Source: Lachnospiraceae bacterium (GTDB lineage: Bacteria > Bacillota > Clostridia > Lachnospirales > Lachnospiraceae). From it: 62,065 nt of DNA. Shown here piece after piece: positions 50,113-59,000 of this stretch. The translations under genes and the position numbers were made by a program. The notes below the pieces were generated by a model. The model saw only the letters and a list, made by a program, of their open reading frames with translations. It made no database searches and had not been told where the DNA came from. The stretch spans positions 1 to 62,065 of the forward strand of contig JAETQI010000024.1 of assembly GCA_021770755.1 (NCBI GenBank), in the 5' to 3' direction. The stretch's first letter is position 1. Each line of letters starts with the position of its first letter.

Positions 50113-51795
50113 CTACTCGTTGTAATATAGTATAAAATGTCCCTTCCTAAAATGACTGTCAAACTTTTCCTCCAACGCCTGCGCCTGATCGCTGCGATAA
50201 TCGATCAGCAGCAGATCCTCCCCGCCATATTGATCCAGATCATAATACGCTTTCACAATATGGATCGGCGTATCCCGCATCATAAACTGCAGTATACCGA
50301 TATTTCCAAATGGTTCCCCGTCCGTGCTGTAATAAACATCCCTGTCATTTTCCGGATTCAGCTCCTCTATCTTCTGCATGACGATCGTATCCCTAAAGCA
50401 CCCCAGCCGTGAGGAATCGATGTACATGGACGACAGCCGTATGCTGTTTAGGACCTGAACCGCCACCAGGATCACCAGCAGCATCTCCCTGCCTTTGCGT
50501 CTGCCGATCCAGCGCACGCCCATGCATGCCGCAACAGTCATTGCGCCGCATACAGCATATGCCCGCCAGTAAAAACCGGCCGGCTCAAAATTTTCCGGAT
50601 CGTAAAGCCAGCTAATCCCGCATATCGTATTTCCAAAAAAAGAAGTCTGCCCATTTTTGTGCAGGCTGACCGTGACCAGCCACGTCATGACTGCTTCCAG
50701 GACAAGGATCACACTGATGATGCCGGCTGTCCTCTTTACCGTCAGAGCCTTCTCTCCCAACGCCCTGATCCCCATAATGATCAGGATGGGCATCACATAT
50801 TCGTGATAGCGACCGTACGTCAGCGCGTCCACCCGCCCCGGATATATCGTATAGATGGCACTGATCATGACTGCCGCCAGCGTCGAGAGCAGTACAAATA
50901 AGGATACATAACTGCCCTTCCGCAATGCTTTGACAGCATAACCGATTCCAAAATAAGCGATCCCAAAACTCGACAACCCCAGATATAAAATTTTTCCCGC
51001 TATGCTGATGATCAGATTTTCAAATCCTTCTCTAGTAAAAATGTACGCGATCTTGCCAAACTGTCCCGCATAGTCATTGGCATTCTTTAACACCTGCTCC
51101 GCATCCGTGTAAAGAGAGCCTGTCCAGAATTTTTTTGCCAAAAAAGCCGCTGCCAATAGAAATGCTGCCCCCATCAGCAGGACCAGCATATATCTTACCC
51201 TTTTCCCGCCATTCTTAAAGCCACGCACAAAGAGCACGATCACCCCTGACACCAGAACGCCGACCGCGCGCATATGAACGATATACATGTATACCATTGT
51301 CGCAAACATAAACACCAGATACAGCTTATTGTCTGTTCTGATATACTTCAACAACAGCAGGCATATGACAATATACAATGTCACAAGAAGCGCTTCCGCA
51401 AAAGTCGTCCCGGCATAAAAAAGCCATGTAGGATAAAACACCGCCACCGCCGCGTGAAAAGCCGAGATGCTCCTGCCCATTTTCTGTAATACAAAAAAGC
51501 ATGCAGCAAGCAGTGCAAAGTTCACAAACATTGCCACACGATAAGCGATAACCCCATCTTTGAACAATAAAAAAACGGGGAGTAGGACGAGACTATAGCC
51601 AAAAGAATAATAAGAGCTCAGCGACGCGATATCCGACCAGTCATATCCGGCAAGCCTGGCTGCATGAGACCAGTAGCCAAACTCATCGGCCGGAAAATAG
51701 AATCCGTAGCTCTTGCTTATGCCATGGGATGCGACACAGAACATGAGTACCACAAACAGTATGTCATATCTTCTCCGCACACACCATGCCTTCAT
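50113..51795 (-). CDS. Polytopic membrane glycosyltransferase-like protein (GT39/ArnT-like)
   Basis: A 560-residue membrane protein with about twelve hydrophobic segments and a small C-terminal soluble domain (about 470-560: DRDVYYSTDGEPFGNIGILQ). The first loop after helix 1 has ADEFGYWSHAARLAGYDW, with acidic residues as in GT-C enzymes that use polyprenyl-phosphate sugars. This fits with the DPM-like enzyme at 48370. It is the first gene of the minus-strand cluster. GGGGGAG lies upstream of the ATG. Confidence 0.75.
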   Translation of the reverse strand: MKAWCVRRRYDILFVVLMFCVASHGISKSYGFYFPADEFGYWSHAARLAGYDWSDIASLSSYYSFGYSLVLLPVFLLFKDGVIAYRVAMFVNFALLAACFFVLQKMGRSISAFHAAVAVFYPTWLFYAGTTFAEALLVTLYIVICLLLLKYIRTDNKLYLVFMFATMVYMYIVHMRAVGVLVSGVIVLFVRGFKNGGKRVRYMLVLLMGAAFLLAAAFLAKKFWTGSLYTDAEQVLKNANDYAGQFGKIAYIFTREGFENLIISIAGKILYLGLSSFGIAYFGIGYAVKALRKGSYVSLFVLLSTLAAVMISAIYTIYPGRVDALTYGRYHEYVMPILIIMGIRALGEKALTVKRTAGIISVILVLEAVMTWLVTVSLHKNGQTSFFGNTICGISWLYDPENFEPAGFYWRAYAVCGAMTVAACMGVRWIGRRKGREMLLVILVAVQVLNSIRLSSMYIDSSRLGCFRDTIVMQKIEELNPENDRDVYYSTDGEPFGNIGILQFMMRDTPIHIVKAYYDLDQYGGEDLLLIDYRSDQAQALEEKFDSHFRKGHFILYYNE

Positions 51796-51852
51796 CTCCT
51801 CAAACTCCCCCTGTTGTATACGACCGCATCTGAGTTATCTTTCCTAACAGAT

Positions 51853-51885
51853 AATTCCGGTGTGGCATAATGCCATACCGGAATT
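51853..51885 (-). terminator. Terminator hairpin after the exported protein gene
   Basis: AATTCCGGTGTGGCA (51853-51867) pairs with TGCCATACCGGAATT (51871-51885) with one G-T pair; the T run on the minus strand is short (AATTATCTGTT). Confidence 0.6.
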
Positions 51886-51897
51886 TGTCTGCTCAAC

Positions 51898-52539
51898 CTA
51901 CTTTGCTACGATCGCATATGCGCCGATGCCGCTCTTAACTTCAAATGTAACAGTCTTAGGATTGGTATCCAGATCTTCAAGGATTGTTACTTCGCCGCCC
52001 GGCAGTACGCAGACTGCGCAATATGTCTTTGTTGTGTCAGCTCCCTTAGGAAGTCCTGTTGCAAGTGCGACAGAGCCGCCCTCAAGTGCTACCCACTTAT
52101 GGTTCTGCTTTGCACCAAGGTTGATGTTGAGTGCAGCAAGTACCTTTCCACCAAGTGCTTCTGCAGCCGCATTGATGCTTGCCATTGCTGCAGGGCTGTT
52201 CTTCTCATCTGCGTCATAGATTGTGATTACAGCCTTCTGACCAGCCTTCAATCCAAGCTTTGCAGCAAGATCAGACGCCGGTGTTGTAACTGCTACGCCC
52301 TGTACGCTTCTTGCAGCGTAAGCGCCTGCGATCGATGTCCTTACAACAGCGCCGCCCACTTTGATCTCAGCATTTGCGCCCTTAATTGTCTCCGGCTCAG
52401 ATGATACCGGTGTTGATGCCGGTGCCGGCTCTTCTGCCGGTGCACTTGAAGAATAGTAGTTACGTGCGGATACTGTCATAGCAGATGACAATACCATTGT
52501 TGCTGCAAGTGTCGCAGCAAGAATTTTCTTGAGTTTCAT
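51898..52539 (-). CDS. Small exported protein of unknown function
   Basis: A 213-residue secreted protein. The signal peptide (KKILAATLAATMVLSSAMTV) ends at SARNYYSSS; a Pro/Ala/Ser linker follows. The mature part (about 55-213) looks compact: a helix region GVAVTTPASDLAAKLGLKAG, strands KAVITIYDADEK, and VTFEVKSGIGAYAIVAK at the end. Codon use and the strong promoter suggest high expression. It is a type often seen in Lachnospiraceae without a function. The start at 52539 has GAAGGAGG upstream; the longer frame includes the promoter. Confidence 0.75.
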   Translation of the reverse strand: MKLKKILAATLAATMVLSSAMTVSARNYYSSSAPAEEPAPASTPVSSEPETIKGANAEIKVGGAVVRTSIAGAYAARSVQGVAVTTPASDLAAKLGLKAGQKAVITIYDADEKNSPAAMASINAAAEALGGKVLAALNINLGAKQNHKWVALEGGSVALATGLPKGADTTKTYCAVCVLPGGEVTILEDLDTNPKTVTFEVKSGIGAYAIVAK

Positions 52540-52578
52540 AGTAATTTCCTCCTTCTCTGTCTTATATGACCAATTCAT

Positions 52579-52607
52579 ATTATAACTTAACTTTTCGTAT
52601 TTTGCAA
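52579..52607 (-). promoter_or_regulatory. Strong sigma-A promoter of the exported protein gene
   Basis: On the minus strand TTGCAA (52607-52602), 17 bases, and a perfect TATAAT (52584-52579), 40 bases before the ATG. Confidence 0.8.
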
Positions 52608-52842
52608 CCGATTTAACCTTTTCTTCTTGCAAACCCAAGTCTTTTGTGCAGATTCCCCAAAATATTTTTATCTTTTCCTGTATTCGTCATATAATTGAGC
52701 GTTCTCATACACAACTTCTGTTTATTTTATACGCTAATACAGTTTTTCTGTATTTTTGATCTAAAAAAAAGCACTTTTGCACGTGCTTTTCCGCACTTTA
52801 TTGGCAATTTAGACAATACCAAACAAAAAAATAGAGCAGATC
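52608..52842. terminator. Intergenic stretch with the acpP terminator
   Basis: This stretch is AT-rich and holds no gene. On the minus strand AAAGCAC (52790-52784) pairs with GTGCTTT (52775-52769) and a T run follows (52770-52764), a good rho-independent terminator for acpP. Confidence 0.7.
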
Positions 52843-53076
52843 TTAGATATCTGCTCCCTGCTCTCTGAGAAATTCGATGATGTCGCCGACCGTCCGGACT
52901 TTCTTATCCATCTCCTCATAATCAGCGCTGATGCCGTACTCGTCCTCAAACGCCATGACAAGCTCTACCAGATCGATCGAATCCGCGCCGAGATCGTCCT
53001 TTAAGTTCAGATCCTCTGTGAGCTCCATGCCTGTCAAATGTAACTGTTCCTCGATGATTTCATACACTCTTTCCAT
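52843..53076 (-). CDS. acpP: Acyl carrier protein
   Basis: A 77-residue acidic protein. GADSIDLVELVMAFEDEYGI carries the Ser (in DSID) that receives 4'-phosphopantetheine; helix II follows. It carries the growing acyl chain in fatty acid synthesis. The length is that of AcpP. It is not in a fab cluster here, so it could be a second or specialised ACP. The start at 53076 (MERVYE) has AAGGAG nine bases upstream. A strong promoter lies at 53205. Confidence 0.93.
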   Translation of the reverse strand: MERVYEIIEEQLHLTGMELTEDLNLKDDLGADSIDLVELVMAFEDEYGISADYEEMDKKVRTVGDIIEFLREQGADI

Positions 53077-53204
53077 ACAAAAATCTCCTTTTTCCAACCT
53101 ATCCCGTATTGAGACGCCCATATAGTACCCACACTTCATTGTATGCATTCCTGATCGATCTTATGAAGTGATATTTTTGGCGGCGCCAGAATGAACTATA
53201 ATAA

Positions 53205-53233
53205 ATCATAGTATCCATATATATATTTGTCAA
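53205..53233 (-). promoter_or_regulatory. Strong sigma-A promoter of acpP
   Basis: On the minus strand a perfect TTGACA (53233-53228) and TATGAT (53210-53205) are 17 bases apart. The leader to the acpP start is about 120 bases. Confidence 0.75.
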
Positions 53234-53263
53234 CGCATTTTCTCAAATTTTTCCATATTTATA

Positions 53264-54115
53264 TCAGTATTTTTCGGCTGCTACGAGATATTGATATACA
53301 TCGCGTCTGGAGATCCCCCTATCCTTTGCCACCTTCCGCATCGCTTCCTTGCGCTCCATGCCCTGCGCCTCATACTGCTGCATATGATCCTCAATCGAAA
53401 TCTCCTGCCAGTTCTGCTCCTCTTCCCGCTTAAACTCCAAAAGGCTCTTTCCTTCCAGCACGAGCACATACTCACCGCGCGGTTGTTCCTGCGCATACCG
53501 CGCGCGCGCATCACAGATCGTGGTCGGCACAACCTCCTCAAACTTCTTGGTCAGCTCCCTGCACAATGTCAGCCTGCGGTCGCCAAGGGCATCATACAGT
53601 GCCTCCAACGTATTGACCAGATGATGCGGCGCTTCGTACAGGATGATCGTCCTTGACTCTTTCTTCAGATCATCCAGTATGTCCTTCTTCTGCTTTTTGT
53701 CAGCAGGCAGAAACCCTTCAAAGCAAAAACGCCTGGTACTAAGCCCCGAGAGTGTCAGCGCTGTGATACATGCCGCCGCACCCGGAAGCGACGTTGCGAC
53801 GATCCCCGCTTCATGGCACATCCGGACGAGCACCTCCCCCGGATCGGAGATCGCCGGCGTCCCCGCATCCGTGATCAATGCCACATTTTTACCGCCATTC
53901 ATCTGTTCGATCAACACGGCAGCTTTCTCGATCTTATTGTATTCATGATAGCTTGTCATCGGCGTGCGGATCCCGAAATGATTCAGCAGCCTGATACTGT
54001 TTCTCGTATCCTCCGCTGCGATCAGATCCACCATCTGGAGCGTTTCCACCACACGTGGCGTCATGTCGCCAAGATTGCCGATCGGTGTGGCGCACAGATA
54101 CAATTTTCCCGCCAT
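53264..54115 (-). CDS. rsmI: 16S rRNA (cytidine1402-2'-O)-methyltransferase
   Basis: A 283-residue SAM-dependent enzyme that methylates the 2'-O of C1402 of 16S rRNA. LYLCATPIGNLGDMTPRVVE at the start, AEDTRNSIRLLNHFGI, ALITDAGTPAISDPGE and SLPGAAACITALTLSGL are RsmI signatures; the C-terminal helical part (IEDHMQQYEAQGMERKEAMR) ends with KDRGISRRDVYQYL. The start at 54115 has GAGGTGG upstream. It belongs to the block rsmI-trmN6-ricT-holB-yaaR, common in Firmicutes. Confidence 0.95.
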   Translation of the reverse strand: MAGKLYLCATPIGNLGDMTPRVVETLQMVDLIAAEDTRNSIRLLNHFGIRTPMTSYHEYNKIEKAAVLIEQMNGGKNVALITDAGTPAISDPGEVLVRMCHEAGIVATSLPGAAACITALTLSGLSTRRFCFEGFLPADKKQKKDILDDLKKESRTIILYEAPHHLVNTLEALYDALGDRRLTLCRELTKKFEEVVPTTICDARARYAQEQPRGEYVLVLEGKSLLEFKREEEQNWQEISIEDHMQQYEAQGMERKEAMRKVAKDRGISRRDVYQYLVAAEKY

Positions 54116-54190
54116 CGTCAACACCACCTCATCCCCAATATCTCAAATCCCATCCGTCTTTTCCCCATATATTCTTTATTCAAAACTGTA

Positions 54191-54928
54191 TTAATATCCA
54201 TATACATCACACATTTCGTCCGTGTACACATTCGGTTCCCGCCACACGATCAGCGGTTTCTCCACAGTCATGCGCGGTCTTCCGCCCCTGCATCCCTCGA
54301 TCAGCACCATATTCGGTTCCTTGTCAACATACGGATACACCAGCTTCATGCGCTTAGGTTCCAGTTTATATGCTGTCATCACTGTGATGATCTCCGCCAG
54401 CCGGAACGGTCTGTGAACCATGCAGAAATATCCTCCCGGCTTTAGCAGCCTTGCCGCGACCCTGACCACATCCTCCAGGGTACACAGGATCTCATGCCGC
54501 GCGATCGCCTTAGGTTCATCCGGATTCGTCAGTCCATGCTGCCCGATCATATACGGCGGATTGCATGTTACCACGTCAAAAGAAGCAGCGTCAAAAAACG
54601 TGTCTGCTTCCCTCAAATCCCCTGTCACAATATCGATCTTACGCTCCAGCCCGTTGAGACGCACACTGCGTCTTGCCATGTCAGCGCTCTCCTCCTGGAT
54701 CTCGACGGCACTGATATGTGCAGCCTGCGTCTTTGCTTCCACCAACAGCGGTATGATGCCTGTCCCTGTCCCCAGATCCAGCACGTTTGCCTCAGGCTTC
54801 ACCCGCACAAAACCGCTCAGCAGCACCGCATCCATACCAAAACAGAATTTCTCAGGATTCTGGATGATCTGATAGCCGTTGCGCTGCAGGTCATCAATGC
54901 GCTCATTTTCCTTTATTTCCACATCCAT
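54191..54928 (-). CDS. trmN6: tRNA1(Val) (adenine37-N6)-methyltransferase
   Basis: A 245-residue class I SAM methyltransferase of the YfiC/TrmN6 family. NVLDLGTGTGIIPLLVEAKT binds SAM, and VVTCNPPYMI is the NPPY motif of adenine-N6 methylases. It probably modifies A37 of tRNA-Val. The start MDVEIKENERI at 54928 has AGAGG upstream. It lies between rsmI and ricT as in many Firmicutes. Confidence 0.9.
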   Translation of the reverse strand: MDVEIKENERIDDLQRNGYQIIQNPEKFCFGMDAVLLSGFVRVKPEANVLDLGTGTGIIPLLVEAKTQAAHISAVEIQEESADMARRSVRLNGLERKIDIVTGDLREADTFFDAASFDVVTCNPPYMIGQHGLTNPDEPKAIARHEILCTLEDVVRVAARLLKPGGYFCMVHRPFRLAEIITVMTAYKLEPKRMKLVYPYVDKEPNMVLIEGCRGGRPRMTVEKPLIVWREPNVYTDEMCDVYGY

Positions 54929-54967
54929 CTGTAAACCTCTGCGCCGCTTTCCGCTCCGCTGCGGCAA

Positions 54968-55060
54968 CGCCAGCTTTCAGGCAGCTCTCCCCTCCGGATC
55001 GCCAGTTCCCGGGCAGCTCACCTCTCCGCTCTGACATCGCCAGCTCTCCGCTCTGGATCG
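54968..55060. repeat. Degenerate tandem repeat between trmN6 and ricT
   Basis: Three imperfect units beginning CGCCAG (CGCCAGCTTTCAGGCAGCTC, CGCCAGTTCCCGGGCAGCTC, CGCCAGCTCTCCGCTCTGGA), 30-37 bases each. No gene is seen in it. Confidence 0.6.
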
Positions 55061-55063
55061 GAT

Positions 55064-55981
55064 TCAGAGCTTGGACTTTGCATCTTTCTCCTGTTTCTCG
55101 AGTTTTTCAAGCTCCCGCAGTTCCTTGAGCTCCTCGTGGCTCATATTGTCGTTCTTATCCTTCTTGTGGCGTCTCTTAAACCGAAGCTGCTCCACCTTAT
55201 ACTCGTGAATCTCCTTCTCATCGTCCACCTCGACGATCACTTTGACTAGCTGGCGGAGCACGTTGACGCTATGCACTTCACCCTTCAATCCGTCGTCCGC
55301 CGTCACAAAGTCCCCCACGTTCGGGAGCTTTCTGTTGAGATATTCATAAGTTTCCTCCTCATGCTTTAGGCAGCACATCAACCTTCCGCAGACACCGGAG
55401 ATCTTCGTGGGATTCAGTGACAGATTCTGCTCCTTTGCCATCTTGATCGAAACCGGCACGAACTCCGACAGATGCGAGTGACAGCAGAGCGGTCTTCCGC
55501 AGATACCGATGCCGCCCAGGATCTTTGTCTCATCGCGCACCCCGATCTGGCGCAGTTCGATCCTTGTCTTGAACACGGACGCCAGATCCTTCACCAGTTC
55601 CCTGAAATCAATGCGCCCATCCGCCGTAAAGTAAAAGAGCACCTTATTGTTGTCAAACGTGTACTCCGCATCGATCAGCTTCATCTCGAGATTGTGCTTT
55701 TTAATCTTGTCAAGGCAGATCTTAAAAGCGTCTTTTTCCTTCTGTTTGTTCGCTGCCTCCTGCTCCATATCGCGTTTCGTCGCGATCCGGAGCACCGGTT
55801 TCAAGGGCTGTACTACCCTGTCCTCCTCTATTTCCCGGGGATCTCCTACCACTGTACCGTATTCGATCCCACGCGCAGTCTCAACGATCACATGATCGCC
55901 GCGCCTGATCTCAAACGCCAGCGGATCAAAAAAATATATCTTGCCCGCCGTCCGAAATCTCACACCAATCACTTTCACCAT
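55064..55981 (-). CDS. ricT: PSP1 domain protein RicT (YaaT)
   Basis: A 305-residue protein of the RicT/YaaT family. The PSP1 domain shows KIYFFDPLAFEIRRGDHVIV, GIGICGRPLCCHSHLSEF and SGVCGRLMCCLKHEEETYEY with the conserved Cys residues. In B. subtilis RicT works with RicA and RicF in RNase Y-dependent RNA maturation and sporulation/biofilm control and can hold Fe-S clusters. The C-terminal 35 residues are Lys/Glu-rich. It sits next to holB, as usual. Confidence 0.95.
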   Translation of the reverse strand: MVKVIGVRFRTAGKIYFFDPLAFEIRRGDHVIVETARGIEYGTVVGDPREIEEDRVVQPLKPVLRIATKRDMEQEAANKQKEKDAFKICLDKIKKHNLEMKLIDAEYTFDNNKVLFYFTADGRIDFRELVKDLASVFKTRIELRQIGVRDETKILGGIGICGRPLCCHSHLSEFVPVSIKMAKEQNLSLNPTKISGVCGRLMCCLKHEEETYEYLNRKLPNVGDFVTADDGLKGEVHSVNVLRQLVKVIVEVDDEKEIHEYKVEQLRFKRRHKKDKNDNMSHEELKELRELEKLEKQEKDAKSKL

Positions 55982-56013
55982 ATCTATCTACCCCACTATT
56001 ACTTTCCATTAAT

Positions 56014-57102
56014 TTATCCAGCCTTCATATCCAGAAACATCAACTCCATCGTCAGGTCAAAGTTCACATTTGACGAAAGCCTGCTCCTCGCCCGGTCGAT
56101 CGAATGAATGATCTTCTCGACCGCATCATAACTGTAACGCCTCGCCGCACCGGCAATATCAGAAATCTCCTCCTTGAATACAATGTGACTCTGACCACCG
56201 TGCGCCCCGCACGCTTTATATAATAACACATCCCGGAACCAGATGAAACACAGATCCAGATAATCGTCCGTGTCAAATTTTTCCTCAGTGATCTTCCTGA
56301 CCTCGGCCGCGATCTGATTGATCTCCATATCTGAAATATTTTTTAGTATCCCGAGTACGGACCACTTCATGTGTTCGAATGTCTCATTGGTGGCAAGCTC
56401 GGCCGCACGCCCGACATTTCCCCGCGCAAAAGACGCACAGACTGCCGCCTTATAATCTGGTATCTGGATCCGCTGCATCAGATATTTTTTGATCAGATCC
56501 TCTGATACCGGCCTCGTATTCAGGGTGACACAGCGACTCAGGATCGTCGGAAGCATCGCCTCTGCCCTGGTGGAAAGCAGCAGGATCACTGCATACTCCG
56601 GCGGTTCCTCCAGTGTCTTTAGCAGCGCATTCTGCGCCTGCACATTCATTTTCTCCGCCTCATCAATGATGTAGATCTTGTACGTCCCGCTGTACGGCTT
56701 GATCGCAATATCGCCGTTGATCTGCTGTCTGATGTTGTCAACCGATATCACATTGGGTTTCTCGTGCGTCACATAGATGATGTCCGGGTGGTTTCCATTG
56801 ATCGCCTGCCTGCATGATCTGCAGCAGTTGCACGGACGTATTCTGACACCCGTGTCATTTTTCTCCTGCGCCTGATCCCTGTCTGCCGCAAGATCGAACA
56901 AAGAGGACTGCCGCCCGTCCTCCGCCTGCCCCTCCCCGCATTGAAGCGCTCTCGCGAAGATGTCGGCGATCATGCGCTTTCCTGACAGCTTTTCGCCCTG
57001 TATCAGATAGGCATGTGATATTTTATTGTGCTTTATGGCGCTCTGCAGGTTATCTGTAAGCTGCCTCTGCCCTACAACATCGTTCCATGTCGTGCCTTCC
57101 AT
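56014..57102 (-). CDS. holB: DNA polymerase III subunit delta prime
   Basis: A 362-residue clamp-loader subunit. TTWNDVVGQRQLTDNLQSAI starts the AAA+ domain; the P-loop is diverged (GEKLSGKR), as is usual for delta prime. A zinc site is formed by CNCCRSC plus an upstream Cys, and ILSRCVTL carries the SRC motif. The insert around residues 55-85 (DGRQSSLFDLAADRDQAQEK) is somewhat long. The start MEGTTWN at 57102 has GAGGGAG upstream. It loads the beta clamp with DnaX and HolA. Confidence 0.93.
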   Translation of the reverse strand: MEGTTWNDVVGQRQLTDNLQSAIKHNKISHAYLIQGEKLSGKRMIADIFARALQCGEGQAEDGRQSSLFDLAADRDQAQEKNDTGVRIRPCNCCRSCRQAINGNHPDIIYVTHEKPNVISVDNIRQQINGDIAIKPYSGTYKIYIIDEAEKMNVQAQNALLKTLEEPPEYAVILLLSTRAEAMLPTILSRCVTLNTRPVSEDLIKKYLMQRIQIPDYKAAVCASFARGNVGRAAELATNETFEHMKWSVLGILKNISDMEINQIAAEVRKITEEKFDTDDYLDLCFIWFRDVLLYKACGAHGGQSHIVFKEEISDIAGAARRYSYDAVEKIIHSIDRARSRLSSNVNFDLTMELMFLDMKAG

Positions 57103-57113
57103 AATGCTCCCTC

Positions 57114-57821
57114 TCAGGTGTTCGTGGACACGTTGTCCCAATCGTCAGTGCCGTCTGCGTCGATCAGCCAGTTCAATGCACAGTGCCGCTCAAATACCAC
57201 GTCCGGATTTAAGCCTGCCGGCGCCTCCTCCTCATGAATGCGCGCCTCCACACACGCCCAGTCATACCGAAAGATCAGATCCGCCTCATCAAGTATTTCA
57301 GAGATATCACGCAGATGGACCTGCTGCAGAAGTGCATCCATTCCATCACACTCCGCAACCGCATTGATCGCAAGATCACAGTCACAGGCATCCGCCGGGT
57401 AGTCGAGCTCCTTCACGATGCCAAGCGCCCACAGCAGCACCCAGTAAGCTTCATATTTCCATGTCATGCTGCAGAACTCCTGGTTCGTGCACTTATCCCG
57501 AAACACTTTCCGCTCCTTTTGTGTGAGAAATCCCTCCACACCAAACGCTGCAACCTTGTCGCTAAAGAATTTCCGGCTCTTTTTCAGATTCGCACGTCCG
57601 CCGGCCGCATCACATGCCACCTGAACCGCGAACAGACACGCCACAGCCCGGCGCGCGATCTCATCGGCAGTTCTGATCCTGACGCGGTCTGACGTCTCGA
57701 TCACAGGAAGATGCTCTATGTAGGGAACATTGTGTGCCCTCAGTATCTCTATGGAGCGCTTCCTGCGCATCTGCGCCTCCTGCGCACTATTTTCACTGAT
57801 GTTTTCATTCACTATTTCCAT
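57114..57821 (-). CDS. DUF4272 family protein
   Basis: A 235-residue cytoplasmic protein with the features of DUF4272: RRKRSIEILRAHNVPYIEHL at the start, RIRTADEIARRAVACLFAVQ, and the conserved WKYEAYWVLLWALGIVKELD. The role is unknown. It lies between yaaR and holB on the same strand and is probably cotranscribed with them, 11 bases before holB. Confidence 0.85.
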   Translation of the reverse strand: MEIVNENISENSAQEAQMRRKRSIEILRAHNVPYIEHLPVIETSDRVRIRTADEIARRAVACLFAVQVACDAAGGRANLKKSRKFFSDKVAAFGVEGFLTQKERKVFRDKCTNQEFCSMTWKYEAYWVLLWALGIVKELDYPADACDCDLAINAVAECDGMDALLQQVHLRDISEILDEADLIFRYDWACVEARIHEEEAPAGLNPDVVFERHCALNWLIDADGTDDWDNVSTNT

Positions 57822-57880
57822 ACTACGCCCTCCAATTTCACCCTGGTACAGTATTACATCAAAATTAATGCAACGCTGTA

Positions 57881-58321
57881 CTATGCAAATATATCGAGCA
57901 GCAGCCCCCGTATCTCATCAACTTTGGCAAGGATCGCAATCTTATCGCACTCCTCGTTCACCAGCTCCTGCGCAAGTTCATCCAGCTTCTCGTCCACAAG
58001 CCTGATGATTCCGTAAACCCTGTGCCGTCCGCGCCTGTCCAAAAAATTCTCACGCGAAAATTTGTGCGAGCGGTTCACGATCTCATTCATGAACTCCTTG
58101 ATCAGTGTGCGGTATCTGCGCATGTCGCGCACATCCATGCGCTTCACGATCTTGTCTCCCTGCATCACGATCTCTTCCATCATGAGATTGAGCCGCTCTG
58201 CAAGTCCCGCCTCCTCAATATTGCTCGCCAGCATAAACTTAAACGAATCATCCGTTGGCTGCGCAGTCTGTGTCTGCTGCACCGGCGCCGTCTGCTGCAC
58301 CTCGTTTACCTTAAAATCCAT
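57881..58321 (-). CDS. yaaR: YaaR family protein (DUF327)
   Basis: A 146-residue helical protein of the YaaR family. A Gln/Thr-rich start ([18 protein letters not shown]) leads to [20 protein letters not shown], then [20 protein letters not shown] and [20 protein letters not shown]. In Bacillus it is encoded next to holB and yaaT; its role is unclear. It lies 16 bases after the kinase gene in the operon. Confidence 0.92.
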   Translation of the reverse strand: MDFKVNEVQQTAPVQQTQTAQPTDDSFKFMLASNIEEAGLAERLNLMMEEIVMQGDKIVKRMDVRDMRRYRTLIKEFMNEIVNRSHKFSRENFLDRRGRHRVYGIIRLVDEKLDELAQELVNEECDKIAILAKVDEIRGLLLDIFA

Positions 58322-58337
58322 CTATCCGTCACCCCAC

Positions 58338-59000
58338 TCATGCATCAAATGCCTCACAGTTTATCCCGCTCTTTTCCAGCCTCCCGCCCAGATCGAAAGA
58401 AGCGGAGGCTTCCTGATTTGCTGTGATATACGCCTCCACCTTATCAAGACAGTTTTTCAAATCATGGTTGTCAAATCTTACAGTGATTCCTGCCCTTGCA
58501 AGATTATCCTCTGAAAAGTCCTTCGCATCCGCGATAAAACGTCTGCACATTTCCTCATACCTTGGCTGGCTCTGCTGTTTTTCGCGCTCAAGCGCCCGGG
58601 ATAATCGTTCCCCGTCATCCAGATCGATATAGACTGGCAGCACCCTGTTCCTGCCAAAATGATCCCTTATCTTTATGAAGGATTCCAGCGTTCCGATGAT
58701 CAGATAATCATTTGCATCCAGATCGATCTGGCTGTCCTGTACCATAAAATAATACCATACGCCATAGACCGTATCGTAAGAGCGGCATTCAATGATCTTA
58801 TTCTCCTCCTGCAACTGAGTCAGTCTCTCCATTGTCGCAAAGTGATACTCCACGCCCTCCTGCTCGCCCGCACGGATCGGCCGTGTCGTGTAGGGAACGA
58901 TCCGCTTCAGCCGAAGCGACGGATTCTCCAGAAGTTTTTTGTAGACTGTATCTTTTCCCGATGAACTTTTCCCAACGATGCAAAAAATGTTCCCCATCAT
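58338..59000 (-). CDS. Guanylate kinase homologue
   Basis: A 220-residue P-loop kinase of the guanylate kinase family (GMP + ATP to GDP + ADP). FCIVGKSSSGKDTVYKKLLE is the P-loop, YTTRPIRAGEQEGVEYHFAT the GMP-binding part. The P-loop differs from the usual GPSGxGKGT of Gmk, so it may be a second, diverged homologue often found in this Clostridial block. It starts in an ATGA overlap with the pyk stop, so it is translated from the pyk transcript. Confidence 0.8.
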   Translation of the reverse strand: MMGNIFCIVGKSSSGKDTVYKKLLENPSLRLKRIVPYTTRPIRAGEQEGVEYHFATMERLTQLQEENKIIECRSYDTVYGVWYYFMVQDSQIDLDANDYLIIGTLESFIKIRDHFGRNRVLPVYIDLDDGERLSRALEREKQQSQPRYEEMCRRFIADAKDFSEDNLARAGITVRFDNHDLKNCLDKVEAYITANQEASASFDLGGRLEKSGINCEAFDA

